In this document: positions 6,219 through 14,481 of the stretch, piece by piece
How the letters are laid out: each line of letters starts with the position of its first letter
How positions within the stretch are numbered: the stretch's first letter is position 1
Virus record (IMG/VR): IMGVR_UViG_3300035070_002496
Coordinates: 1-27,480 of that record
Reading direction: 5' to 3' (one strand)
Length of the DNA: 27,480 bases
Source of the DNA: a virus
The notes under the pieces: generated by a model
What the model saw: the letters and a program-made list of their open reading frames with translations, nothing else
What the model was told of the DNA's origin: nothing
Databases searched by the model: none
Program-made: the position numbers and the translations under genes

Positions 6219-8393
6219 ATGACTATTGCTAAATCATCGTTGGATTCTCTCTCGGTTCTCTCTCGCTGCCTTGCGACTGAGAACATTATCGTTCGTCAAG
6301 ATTCGTCCGCCCAAACCGCATCGTTCGATTTGGAATCGCGTGTTCTTACTTTGCCCGTTTGGGAAAACATGAATCGTAATCAATACGACATGTTGATCGG
6401 TCACGAAGTCGCCCACGCCCTCTACACTCCTGCCGACGTTTGGGGTGCTACCATCGATGCGTTCGATGGTGACAAGGCTTTGTTCCAACGTGTGGTGAAC
6501 ATCATCGAAGACGAGCGTATCGAACGCATGATCAAGGCAAAGTTTCCTGGCTTGCGACGAGACTTCCACGTTGGTTACGAACGATTCGCCGAGAACGATC
6601 TTTTCAACATCGCTGGTAAAGACGTTTCCGAATTGCATTTTATGGATCGTGCAAACATCCACTTCAAGATCGGTCCATTCATGGATGTGCCTTTCTCTGC
6701 CGAAGAGCGTGCGATCCTCGACCGATTCACCGCGAACAAATCGTTCGATGATGTGATCGCCCTCGCCCGTGAATTGTACGATGCTGCCCAAGAGGATATG
6801 CAGAACGACGATCAAGGCGAAGCCGAACAAGGTGAAGGTGAAGGTGAAGGTGAAACTATCAACAGCGATGCTGCTGGTCAGTCTATGGACCAAGACGGTG
6901 AACAGGACGGCGAGTCTGGTGATGCTGGTAACGGTCAAGGCGAATCCGAAGGTGACGATGCCGAAGGTGACAACGCTGGTGAATCCAAAGGTGAAGGTAC
7001 TATGGAATCCGCCGAAGACGGCGAAGACGATGGTACTTCTGCCGAAGGCGAAGAGGGTGACGCTCCTGGCGCTGGTAGCCAGCAAGGCGAAGGTGGTAAG
7101 GGTACGACCATCGGTTCCACCAGCGATGCGATGAACGACAATCTCGCTGCCCAAACTCGTTCCGCCAAGCGACCTATGCAGGAAAACGACACTCAATACA
7201 AAGTGTTCCCCCAAGAGTCTGCTGAGAAGTTCGTGGTTTCTTCTGCTGATCTCACCAAGATCATCGGAGTGACCAAGAACGAAGACGCCTGCCGTGCAAA
7301 CCTCACGCAATTCCGTAACGACTCCAAGAAGATCGTGAACCAAATGGTTCAACAGTTCCAACGTAAGTGTGCTGCTGACGAATGGAAGCGTACCGAAACT
7401 TCGAAGACTGGTCGGTTGGACATCAACAAAGTTCACTCCTACAAGTTCAATGATGACATCTTCCTTTCCCAAACCGAAGTCGCCGATGGTAAGTCACACT
7501 GCATCGTGTTCTTCTTGGACTGGTCCGCTTCGATGCGTGAGATTCTCATGCCTTCCATGCAACAGGTTGTGAACCAAGTCGATTTCTGCAAAAAGGCTGG
7601 TATCGACTTCCGCGTTGTCGCCTTCTCCGACCGATTCAACTGGGATGCTGATAACAAGCCCGAATGGAATGCTGGCGAAGAAGCATGCTGCCATGATGGT
7701 TTCGCTCTTCTCGAATTCGTTGACAGCCGCATGAACAAGCGTGCCTTCGAGCGTGGTCTGCTCAACCTCTGGATGATGGCATGCAACGCTGGTCATCACT
7801 GCGAATACAACGGTGTTGCCCCAATGTGGGAAGATATGCAAGCCCATCGTCAACTTGGACTTGGTGGTACTCCTCTCCACAGTGCTTTGGTTTCCGCCGC
7901 TTCGCTGGTCAACGAGTTCCAAGCCGCTACGCGATCACAAATCGCCCACAGCATCTTCGTCACCGATGGTGACGGTCACGGTTCGTTCTACGGTAGTGGT
8001 GACTGCATCATCGCTGACGATGCGAACAAAACTCAAGTCGTGGTCGAAGATTCATATCGCGGTGTCCAAGATACCCTCGCCAAGATGCTCACTCAGAAGA
8101 TCAGCGGTAAGGTCATCAACCTCTTCTTGACCGAATCCAAGCAGTGCAACATGGTCGATCTGCAAGACCAATGGAAAAAAGAAGGTTGGGCTGCTCGGAC
8201 TTGGACCCGTGGATTCTCCGAGTGGATCGACATCAAAGCACAGCCCGTCGTGAATGCAGACGAAGCATTCGACAAGGTGACTGCTAGTGACTCACTCACC
8301 AAAGTTCGCAACGCATTCATGAAGGGTGCCGCGAAGAAGTCTGCGAGTCGCAACCTGATCAACCGAGTGATCGATACGATCTCCGCAGCCTAA
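6219..8393 (+). CDS. CobT-like VWA protein with HExxH metallopeptidase motif
   Basis: A 724-residue protein in three parts. Residues about 40-130 contain GHEVAHALYTP (HEVAH at 62-66) and a downstream helix NIIEDERIERMI, a gluzincin-like arrangement often seen in phage VWA proteins. Residues about 185-310 are a long acidic Gly/Glu/Asp-rich linker with a GEGEGEGE run, typical of CobT. The C-terminal part is a VWA domain with MIDAS motifs DWSAS (Asp434), GGTPLH (near 550) and FVTDGDG (near 582). VWA proteins of this type are substrate-recognition partners of MoxR/CobS ATPases, matching the divergent neighbour at 4649-5947. Whether the HEVAH motif is catalytic is not known. A terminator follows. 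Confidence 0.85.
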   Translation: MTIAKSSLDSLSVLSRCLATENIIVRQDSSAQTASFDLESRVLTLPVWENMNRNQYDMLIGHEVAHALYTPADVWGATIDAFDGDKALFQRVVNIIEDERIERMIKAKFPGLRRDFHVGYERFAENDLFNIAGKDVSELHFMDRANIHFKIGPFMDVPFSAEERAILDRFTANKSFDDVIALARELYDAAQEDMQNDDQGEAEQGEGEGEGETINSDAAGQSMDQDGEQDGESGDAGNGQGESEGDDAEGDNAGESKGEGTMESAEDGEDDGTSAEGEEGDAPGAGSQQGEGGKGTTIGSTSDAMNDNLAAQTRSAKRPMQENDTQYKVFPQESAEKFVVSSADLTKIIGVTKNEDACRANLTQFRNDSKKIVNQMVQQFQRKCAADEWKRTETSKTGRLDINKVHSYKFNDDIFLSQTEVADGKSHCIVFFLDWSASMREILMPSMQQVVNQVDFCKKAGIDFRVVAFSDRFNWDADNKPEWNAGEEACCHDGFALLEFVDSRMNKRAFERGLLNLWMMACNAGHHCEYNGVAPMWEDMQAHRQLGLGGTPLHSALVSAASLVNEFQAATRSQIAHSIFVTDGDGHGSFYGSGDCIIADDANKTQVVVEDSYRGVQDTLAKMLTQKISGKVINLFLTESKQCNMVDLQDQWKKEGWAARTWTRGFSEWIDIKAQPVVNADEAFDKVTASDSLTKVRNAFMKGAAKKSASRNLINRVIDTISAA

Positions 8394-8418
8394 ACCCAAA
8401 AGAATATAGTCATGCGAA

Positions 8419-8443
8419 GACCCCACCTAGTGTGGGGTTTTTC
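8419..8443 (+). terminator. Rho-independent terminator after VWA gene
   Basis: A hairpin with stem CCCCAC/GTGGGG (8421-8426 and 8432-8437) and loop CTAGT, followed by TTTTTCGTTTTT. It lies 28 nt after the stop of the VWA gene. Confidence 0.8.
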
Positions 8444-8474
8444 GTTTTTCGCTATCAACGCAGTTGATCTATGC

Positions 8475-8482
8475 TATAAATA
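8475..8482 (+). promoter_or_regulatory. T4-type late promoter TATAAATA
   Basis: An exact TATAAATA lies 17 nt before the ATG of gene 8500-8760, directly after the terminator, with AGGAG between box and start. This is the clearest late-promoter arrangement in the window. Confidence 0.7.
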
Positions 8483-8499
8483 TAGGGTAGGAGTAGAGT

Positions 8500-8760
8500 A
8501 TGGAATATAGACTGGTCGAGGTGATATGGAGAGATGCTGAAGAACAAGGTACAGTTGGTTGGAATGACCTCGACGATATGATTGAATATGCCAAGACACC
8601 ATGTCCTACCATGCACAGTATAGGATATGTCGTTCACGAGAATGAACATCACATCGCTCTGGCAAGATGTATAGGTAAAGAACAGATCAGTACCATTGAA
8701 AAGATTCCCCTGGGCTTCGTTACAGAAGTTCGAGATTTGACTTATAGAAAGAGGAAATAG
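8500..8760 (+). CDS. Hypothetical small phage protein
   Basis: An 86-residue protein starting MEYRLVEVIWRDAEEQGTVGW. It has alternating hydrophobic residues suggesting a small beta-rich fold (SIGYVVHENEHHIALARCIG, then ISTIEKIPLGFVTEVRDL). The pattern resembles widespread small phage proteins of unknown function. It lies behind a late promoter and ends 1 nt before the zinc-ribbon gene, so the two are co-expressed. Confidence 0.75.
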   Translation: MEYRLVEVIWRDAEEQGTVGWNDLDDMIEYAKTPCPTMHSIGYVVHENEHHIALARCIGKEQISTIEKIPLGFVTEVRDLTYRKRK

Positions 8761-8761
8761 A

Positions 8762-9055
8762 ATGCCGTTATATGATTATAGATGTAGTGAGTGTGACTTG
8801 GACTTCACTGAAGTAACTTCAGTTGCACGGAGAGACTCGATGAAATGTCCAGAGTGTGGCAAAAAGAAGTGTGTGTCCCGTAGTGGTGTATATGAAACCT
8901 CAATGGGTGTCGATATGAACGTAACCCCAGACAAAAAGACTGGCGGAGACTTCTCACGACTTATGGATAAAATGAAACACGGCACACCGAAGCGTTTACA
9001 CGGTCAATTCGATCAAGCAGGTAATCGCAACGCAGGTAAACTTGGACCGCAGTAA
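8762..9055 (+). CDS. FmdB-type zinc-ribbon protein
   Basis: A 97-residue protein beginning MPLYDYRCSECDLDF. Two CxxC knuckles (CSEC at residues 8-11 and CPEC near 29-32) with the YxYRC start are typical of the FmdB family of putative regulatory zinc ribbons. The C-terminal part (DFSRLMDKMKHGTPKRLHG) is basic and unrecognised. Such proteins are common in phages as possible transcription or assembly factors, but their role is not established. It is followed by a terminator shared with the convergent gene. Confidence 0.75.
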   Translation: MPLYDYRCSECDLDFTEVTSVARRDSMKCPECGKKKCVSRSGVYETSMGVDMNVTPDKKTGGDFSRLMDKMKHGTPKRLHGQFDQAGNRNAGKLGPQ

Positions 9056-9160
9056 CCTCCGTTATGCCTCGAATAACTCTATTTAATTAATCATTTAGGC
9101 GATTGCGTTATAAGTTGATTTGAACACGCATTCATACCCTTACTCTATACCGTTCAATAT

Positions 9161-9200
9161 AAAAAACACCGATGGCAGTATCGCTATCGGTGTATATGTG
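9161..9200. terminator. Bidirectional terminator
   Basis: Inverted repeat ACACCGAT (9166-9173) / ATCGGTGT (9186-9193), with A-rich sequence on the left and T-rich on the right. It would stop transcription from both the zinc-ribbon gene and the convergent gene 9236-10363. The rest of the 180-bp gap holds nothing else that I can support. Confidence 0.7.
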
Positions 9201-9235
9201 TTTATATTATGGCGTTTATTCGTCTACAAAAATCG

Positions 9236-10363
9236 TTATCTTTGACGCTTTCTTGCGTTCCATACATGACGTACAACAAAGTAAACCAACACGGTTGCAA
9301 GCACATTTGTAGACGGAATCATAATCGGTTCAAGTGGCGTTAATACGTCTTCCATAACATCGGGTATCTCTATACCTGCTTCGATTATAACATCGGGTTC
9401 TTCCATAACAGCAGGTGGTAATGGATCGTTTGTTTGATAATCACCCACGATGATTTCACCTGCATCGGGTTGTCTTGCGTTCAGTATCTCTGGTAATGCT
9501 TCGAGTAAGTTAGGCGTTTCTGCGATGATCCAATCTTCTGCTGCGATTGCTGCGGTTTGTGCAAGTTGTTCTGCTAAGAGTTCTGGGTCTGTGGTCACTG
9601 GCACATCGAACGTCATCTCTTGCGTTGGTTGTGGAGTTGCAGGTGGCGATTCTGATTCGGATTCTTCGTCCTCGGACTCTTCATCGGATTCGTCCTCTTC
9701 GTCCTCTTCTTCTGGTTCGGGTTCCTCTTTTTCTTCTTCCTCTTCTTCCTCTTCTTCTTCCTCCTCCTCGGCTTCCTCTTCCTCTTCCTCTTTCTTACCC
9801 TTTTCTTTTTCTTTCTCTTCTTCTTCCTCTTCTTTATCTTTTGCTGATTCTTCTTCTGCATTTGCTCTCGCTTGCGATCCTGCAAGACTACCTGCACCAG
9901 CACCACCTCCACCGAAACCGCCACCACCGAAGTCACCTACAGCAAACCATTCACCTTTGGATGCATCGTATCGATATGATTGTCCATCTGCACCCGTGGA
10001 TGTTGTACCATCGGGTGGAGCAGGAACAAATCCAGGCGGTATTGTACCAGGCGCAATCGAGTTTATAGTTTCTTCTACACCAGCAATCGTGCTGTATACT
10101 TCGTCGAGAACTTCCTTACCAACAACAGCACCAGCGACAGAACCACCAATCGTGAGTTTGGTAATTTGTTGTTGAAGTTTCGCACCTTTGTTTTGTTGTT
10201 GCTCCAGCGCCTCTTCGCACTGCATATACTTTTGTTCACGCAACGATGTAAGACGTTCTCTACACTCAGCGAGTTTCTTTGCACAACCCTCCGAGTCCTC
10301 ACGACATCGTTGTAAATCTATTTCATAATCACCACAGTCACATGGTTTATCTTCGTCTACCAT
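9236..10363 (-). CDS. Membrane protein with glutamate-rich tract
   Basis: A 375-residue protein. The N-terminus is Cys-rich and coiled-coil-like (CDCGDYEIDLQRCRED, then Glu/Gln-rich heptads to about residue 65). A Gly/Ala-rich hydrophobic segment follows (LTIGGSVAGAVVG, about 70-82), then a Gly-rich region (FGGGGFGGGG), an about 70-residue run of almost only Glu, Lys, Asp and Ser, and a C-terminal hydrophobic helix (VLATVLVYFVV) with a basic end. On the DNA the tract is a CTT/CTC-type microsatellite, prone to slippage. No homologue is recognised. It could be a virion or membrane protein of the late region. Confidence 0.7.
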   Translation of the reverse strand: MVDEDKPCDCGDYEIDLQRCREDSEGCAKKLAECRERLTSLREQKYMQCEEALEQQQNKGAKLQQQITKLTIGGSVAGAVVGKEVLDEVYSTIAGVEETINSIAPGTIPPGFVPAPPDGTTSTGADGQSYRYDASKGEWFAVGDFGGGGFGGGGAGAGSLAGSQARANAEEESAKDKEEEEEEKEKEKGKKEEEEEEAEEEEEEEEEEEEEKEEPEPEEEDEEDESDEESEDEESESESPPATPQPTQEMTFDVPVTTDPELLAEQLAQTAAIAAEDWIIAETPNLLEALPEILNARQPDAGEIIVGDYQTNDPLPPAVMEEPDVIIEAGIEIPDVMEDVLTPLEPIMIPSTNVLATVLVYFVVRHVWNARKRQR

Positions 10364-10375
10364 GTGTGGTTCCTT

Positions 10376-10699
10376 TTAGTTTAAGATGAATACATCGAAT
10401 GCGTTACTAAAAGTCAATCCACGAATCTGAATCGGCAGGACTTGAACACCCTCACTTGCGGTAGCACCAAAGATACGAACAACGTCCGAACCAGTTGCTC
10501 CCGAAGGAAGGTAACGACCACCAACATCACGTTGCTCAATCGGATTGTATGTTGTGAATTCTGCTTTCACTGCATCCGATCCACCTGCGTGAAGTGGTAC
10601 AAGCATGATCGCTCTGTGTGCATCGACACCCCTTGCACCAACACCATCGCCTGCGTTGAGTTTACGAATCTTGGAATAGAAATTTCCGCCGTCTGCCAT
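10376..10699 (-). CDS. Hypothetical small protein, possibly structural
   Basis: A 107-residue protein starting MADGGNFYSKIRKLNAGDG. The sequence is Gly- and beta-rich (RAIMLVPLHAGGSDAV, VQVLPIQIRGLTFS), with little charge at the C-terminus (SNAFDVFILN). This style resembles small virion surface or decoration proteins, but there is no diagnostic motif. AGGAG lies about 7 nt before the start. It is 12 nt upstream of gene 9236-10363 and probably shares its transcript. Confidence 0.65.
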   Translation of the reverse strand: MADGGNFYSKIRKLNAGDGVGARGVDAHRAIMLVPLHAGGSDAVKAEFTTYNPIEQRDVGGRYLPSGATGSDVVRIFGATASEGVQVLPIQIRGLTFSNAFDVFILN

Positions 10700-10716
10700 G
10701 TGAATCTCCTTTTACC

Positions 10717-10734
10717 TATATATGTATATAAACA
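10717..10734. promoter_or_regulatory. AT-rich divergent late-promoter region
   Basis: The 44 bp between two divergent starts contain TATATATGTATATAAACA. On the minus strand this gives TATACATA (10728 to 10721), one base from TATAAATA and well placed for gene 10376-10699. On the plus strand it gives TATAAACA (10727-10734), also one base off but very close to the ribosome-binding site of gene 10744-12456. Confidence 0.4.
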
Positions 10735-10743
10735 GGAGATAAC

Positions 10744-12456
10744 ATGAACCAGTATCAACCACACTCTAACGTCACGTTCGAAGATCGTCAAACGATGAAC
10801 AAATTCATCAACGCGAACAAGGCTAACCCTTTCATCACACGCATTGAACCCGTCCGAGATTCAAAGGACACACTACAAGTGTCATTCCGTGACGAACAGT
10901 CCAAGGCGCAATTCGAATCTAAACTGGACGAGTCGATCAAACTTATGAGAACTCCTACTCGTATACAGAAGAAGAAGCAAACTCGAAAGGCGAAAGATCA
11001 AAAACTTGACTCAAGAGGTCTGGGTGTAACTCGTCAGAGTGGTCTTGGAAAAAAGATGCTCAAGGCAGGTAAAGGTAAGCACGATTGTGCATCCAAAGTC
11101 GAACACGCTGAGTGGGGTGTTGGTTCGTGTATACGAGAGCAGCACGCTGCACCAGACGCGGAAGGAAACATCGCATGGTACGATGTTATGTTCGAGCATG
11201 GACTTGAAAAGCAAGTGTCTACGGACGAACTTGACATTCTGATCAGCGAGATGCATGAGGATCATGACCATCACGATGGTGAAGAACTCGACGAGAAGGT
11301 GAGCAGCCTAAAAAAATCTGATGCCCCCTTCACAGTTGTTGCCATCAAAGGGGGCAAGGTCTTAGACCAAATGAATAGCGTCGAACTCAGTGATGTAAAA
11401 GATGCAATCAAATTCATGAAGACAGACAAGAAAGGTGCAAAGATTTCTGTCGAAGCAAAGGGTGGTAAGGTTGTCCACACCGAGAGTCGAGATCGTTTCG
11501 ACTATCTCGACAGACAGGCTGCATCGCAAGATCGTGATTTCGCTGCAAAAAAGTTTATGGATGCATTGAAAAAGGCAGGGATCAAAGCGAAGTATCATCG
11601 CAGTTTAGGAAAAGTGGAAGTTGAAAAAGGCGACTTGAGAAAAGCACAAGGTATCGGTAAGAGACTCAAAGTTGATAAAGAGGGTGTTCGTATCGATGGT
11701 ACTTTGAATAAATCATACAAGGGTGTGTTTGACAAGAATGAAGATGTGAACGAAAGAAGATTCGATCCATCTAAGAATCCAACCGCAAAGATCGACAAAG
11801 AGTTTGATGATGCGAGGGATGCGTTGAGAAAGGCTGGTATTCCACACATGGGTCAGCGTGCTATCGGTTCTATGAATCGAGAGCGTAATAAATTCAGAGT
11901 GCATCCCAAGTTTGAAAAGAAAGCAAGACAGGCTCTGAAGAGGTTCCCAAAAGTGGATCTCGAAATCAATGACAAGATGCCTGAGCAACCAATGAAAAGT
12001 AAGAGAGAGGGCGTAGAGGAAGCAGTCAAATATCCACATAACATGTACGACCCCAAGACTGGAAAACGTTATGTGGCAAAGAACCGTCAAGATCATATGC
12101 GAATGAGTCGAATGGGATATGACCATGTTCCTAAAGCGATGAATAAATCTACGATGAAAGAAGCAAATGATCCTCATATGGTCACTGAGTTATACTTGTT
12201 TATAACAAACGATTCAAATCTTAATCGACAGATGATACAGTCATTAATTAAGAACTATCGTAAAAAACTTCAGAAGGGTTCGTATGACGAAGAACTTGCA
12301 ATCAAAGGTTTCATGAATGTTGTAAACGCTGGTATTAAAGCCTACGCGAAAGAGTTTAGTGTAGGTGAGCGTATGAAAGTATCGAAGTCTGATCGACAAG
12401 AAGTGGCGAAGAAACTCTCGAACTTTTACCGTGATGACATCATGCACGGCTATTGA
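10744..12456 (+). CDS. Modular polyprotein-like internal virion protein candidate
   Basis: A 570-residue basic protein built from short modules joined by LxE-type sites: LDE|S (61-63), ISE|M (167-169), LDE|K (182-184), VEE|A (424-426), and related VNE|R (335-337) and MKE|A (471-473). Residues 271-318 and 357-408 look like two copies of one module (DALKKAGIKAK... and DALRKAGIPHM...). A central part (HAEWGVGSCIREQH... to about 165) may be a small beta domain. The last 97 residues (from NDPHMVTELYLFITND) resemble a conserved module of T4-like marine phages. LxE is the consensus of the T4 prohead protease gp21, so cleavage during maturation is plausible. No catalytic site is seen. Confidence 0.7.
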   Translation: MNQYQPHSNVTFEDRQTMNKFINANKANPFITRIEPVRDSKDTLQVSFRDEQSKAQFESKLDESIKLMRTPTRIQKKKQTRKAKDQKLDSRGLGVTRQSGLGKKMLKAGKGKHDCASKVEHAEWGVGSCIREQHAAPDAEGNIAWYDVMFEHGLEKQVSTDELDILISEMHEDHDHHDGEELDEKVSSLKKSDAPFTVVAIKGGKVLDQMNSVELSDVKDAIKFMKTDKKGAKISVEAKGGKVVHTESRDRFDYLDRQAASQDRDFAAKKFMDALKKAGIKAKYHRSLGKVEVEKGDLRKAQGIGKRLKVDKEGVRIDGTLNKSYKGVFDKNEDVNERRFDPSKNPTAKIDKEFDDARDALRKAGIPHMGQRAIGSMNRERNKFRVHPKFEKKARQALKRFPKVDLEINDKMPEQPMKSKREGVEEAVKYPHNMYDPKTGKRYVAKNRQDHMRMSRMGYDHVPKAMNKSTMKEANDPHMVTELYLFITNDSNLNRQMIQSLIKNYRKKLQKGSYDEELAIKGFMNVVNAGIKAYAKEFSVGERMKVSKSDRQEVAKKLSNFYRDDIMHGY

Positions 12457-12498
12457 TTTTTAACTTGCAATTCATTTATTAAGTGATAGGATTATATT

Positions 12499-13155
12499 AT
12501 GAGTAAAGTGTTTACACACATGAAGGTGGACTTGTCCGAGTCGATGGAAGCAGAGACATCTGATACAGGTCGTAAGTATAGAACACCAATTGGTGATCTA
12601 CCATCTGTGACCACGGTTGTTGGTTGGGAGAAGCGTAAGTTTTTTGCTGCGTGGAGAAAAGAGAATCCATTCGAGAGCAAGCGTGTGTGTCAACGTGGTA
12701 ATGTCTTACATGAGAAGATCGAACATTACCTTGACAACGAGTGGACACCCGAAACAGGCGAAAAGGTTGATGATCTTACGTTAGAGTTGTTTAATCAACT
12801 TAGACCAGAACTCGACAAGATCGATAACATCCATGCGTTGGAAGCACCACTATGGAGTGAGACTACAATGCTCGCTGGTCGTGTTGACTGCATCGCAGAA
12901 TACAATGGTAAGTTATCCATCATTGACTTCAAGGGTAGCACATCAGCGAAAAGTCGTAATCAATGTTTTAGTTACTTCTTACAAGCAACAGCATATGCTA
13001 TCGCTTTCGAGGAGCGAACAGGGACACCAATTGATAACTTTGCAATTCTCATGACATCAGAGGACGGTATCACACAAGTATTTGAGGGTCATCCCAAAGA
13101 CTATGCGAAATCATTATTAGGTGCTATCGAAAAGTATCATGCGGATCAGGGTTGA
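12499..13155 (+). CDS. PD-(D/E)XK exonuclease (RecB/MGME1-like)
   Basis: A 218-residue nuclease. Motifs in order are RGNVLHEKIEHYL (67-78, with His71), a Glu-containing strand (HALEAPLW), GRVDCIAEYNGKLSIIDFKGS (128-147, with Asp130 and the Asp143-x-Lys145 core), and QATAYAIAFEE (162-172) as the RecB-type Q-x-x-x-Y motif. This matches the Cas4/RecB/MGME1 branch that digests single-stranded DNA ends and is common in T4-like marine phages. It acts in the cytoplasm, in recombination, replication or host DNA breakdown. Its 3' end overlaps the convergent gene 13146-14438 by 10 nt. Confidence 0.85.
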   Translation: MSKVFTHMKVDLSESMEAETSDTGRKYRTPIGDLPSVTTVVGWEKRKFFAAWRKENPFESKRVCQRGNVLHEKIEHYLDNEWTPETGEKVDDLTLELFNQLRPELDKIDNIHALEAPLWSETTMLAGRVDCIAEYNGKLSIIDFKGSTSAKSRNQCFSYFLQATAYAIAFEERTGTPIDNFAILMTSEDGITQVFEGHPKDYAKSLLGAIEKYHADQG

Positions 13156-14438
13156 ACACCCATACGGTCGGAGGCTCTGGTGTAACCATTCTTCGACCGC
13201 AAGAATACATTTGATGACTGTCTAAAATCTCTATCGATTTGTATATCCCATTGTGGTATACCCGTGGACGATATGGTAAACTTTACATAGTAAACTTTCT
13301 GGGCGATAGCATCTGCAAACACTTCATGCATTGTCAGCGGACCTCGGTTCTTGCTCTCTGCTGTGAGTATTTTCTCACAAGCATACATCACCTCAATGTG
13401 TGTTGGTTTTTTACCAGAGTTAGCAGTAGGACGTTTCTTTATTGTCTCGTTATGTTCAAAGAATGTTGCGAACTTAGTAACATCATACTGGTCACCTTTT
13501 GCTGCGATGTTTTCCGCAGCACTTACAGTCAAGCCTGGATACTTTTTCTGTAATGATGATTTAGAGTTTACATACTCAGCAGCAGCGAGTATAGGACCAT
13601 TCTTAATACTATTGTCTGCGAGTTTCTGTAATACCTTATATTGTATAGAACCTTTATGCTTTTTAAATATCGCTCCATCTGTTCCATTTTCTTTTCTTTG
13701 TAGCAGCATGAGGATGTCAGGTGGTTTCACCACGTTTGTTGTTTTTGATAACGCCTTTGCCGATACGGTCAATAACTTTTTGTTTTTACCAGACCCCACA
13801 TACAATCCATAATCCATTAGTGGTTCATTCGGTCGTGAAGGGAAATATGACTTAGCATTAATCGGAACTTTTACTTTATTATCTGTTGCTCGGTCAATCA
13901 GTCCATCACGATAAACTGCAAAAGGACCAAGTAACTCACCAAAATCGTTTATGATTGCTTTTTGAATTTGTGCGTTTACACCCGCTGCTTTATAAGCCTC
14001 GGAAAGTTCATTGAGAGTTACCGCTTCACCCTCTGCATGGTACTGTAATAACAAGTTGAGATAGCCTTTTACTGGTCCTGTTAAGTCAGTCCTCTCTTCG
14101 AGTGTATCGATTGATGTTTGATATAAATCATCAAAACTATATTCTTTTTCTTTCACACCGAACGCTTGTGGTTTTAGATCAACTCTACTGGACGCAGCAC
14201 TACCAGGCTTTGACATCGTATCAAACTTGATACGATAGACTCCATTATCACTACGAACTAAGGCTTTTGATTGATATACACCTTCATTGATAAACGTAAC
14301 AGCAGTACCCTTTCTAACATTACCAATGTTTTGCATGTTTTCGGGGTGATATTTAGGAGAGTCTTTTTTTAACGTAGTCTCTATTTCTTTACCGAAGTTA
14401 AAATACTTCGCATAAGCCGCTCGACCTGTTGTTGCCAT
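13146..14438 (-). CDS. Hypothetical protein (430 aa)
   Basis: A 430-residue protein starting MATTGRAAYAKYFNFGKEIE. It appears to contain an SH3-like beta segment (GTAVTFINEGVYQSKALVRS, 44-63), a helical middle part (LYQTSIDTLEER to about 190) and a charged C-terminal domain ending TISSTGIPQWDIQIDRDF... I do not recognise catalytic residues. A well-placed late promoter (TATAAATA at 14453-14460, minus) and GGAGG precede it, so it is probably a late, perhaps virion-associated, protein. Confidence 0.7.
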   Translation of the reverse strand: MATTGRAAYAKYFNFGKEIETTLKKDSPKYHPENMQNIGNVRKGTAVTFINEGVYQSKALVRSDNGVYRIKFDTMSKPGSAASSRVDLKPQAFGVKEKEYSFDDLYQTSIDTLEERTDLTGPVKGYLNLLLQYHAEGEAVTLNELSEAYKAAGVNAQIQKAIINDFGELLGPFAVYRDGLIDRATDNKVKVPINAKSYFPSRPNEPLMDYGLYVGSGKNKKLLTVSAKALSKTTNVVKPPDILMLLQRKENGTDGAIFKKHKGSIQYKVLQKLADNSIKNGPILAAAEYVNSKSSLQKKYPGLTVSAAENIAAKGDQYDVTKFATFFEHNETIKKRPTANSGKKPTHIEVMYACEKILTAESKNRGPLTMHEVFADAIAQKVYYVKFTISSTGIPQWDIQIDRDFRQSSNVFLRSKNGYTRASDRMGVQP

Positions 14439-14452
14439 AGTTTCCTCCGCTA

Positions 14453-14460
14453 TATTTATA
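14453..14460 (-). promoter_or_regulatory. T4-type late promoter TATAAATA (minus)
   Basis: An exact match on the minus strand, 14 nt before the ATG of gene 13146-14438, with GCGGAGG between. It overlaps the plus-strand variant at 14457-14464. Confidence 0.6.
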
Positions 14461-14464
14461 CATA
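14457..14464 (+). promoter_or_regulatory. Late promoter variant TATACATA (plus)
   Basis: One base differs from TATAAATA; it lies 17 nt before the start at 14482 and overlaps the minus-strand box by four bases. The same variant appears upstream of gene 10376-10699. Confidence 0.4.
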
Positions 14465-14481
14465 TAGAGTAGGAGGTTATG

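Noticed and set aside
6829-6855. Tandem GAAGGT repeat in the VWA gene
   Set aside because: It encodes the GEGEGE part of the acidic linker typical of CobT-like proteins, so no extra function is needed.
6234-7472. A 412-codon open frame on the minus strand
   Set aside because: It is fully inside the VWA gene, whose motifs and acidic linker fix the plus frame. The antisense frame is open because of biased codon use and shows Phe/Thr/Val-rich composition without domains.
9450-10175. A 241-codon plus-strand frame rich in serine
   Set aside because: It is the antisense of the glutamate-rich tract of gene 9236-10363 (GAA/GAG read as TTC/CTC and shifted to TCT/TCC). No start signal or promoter supports it.
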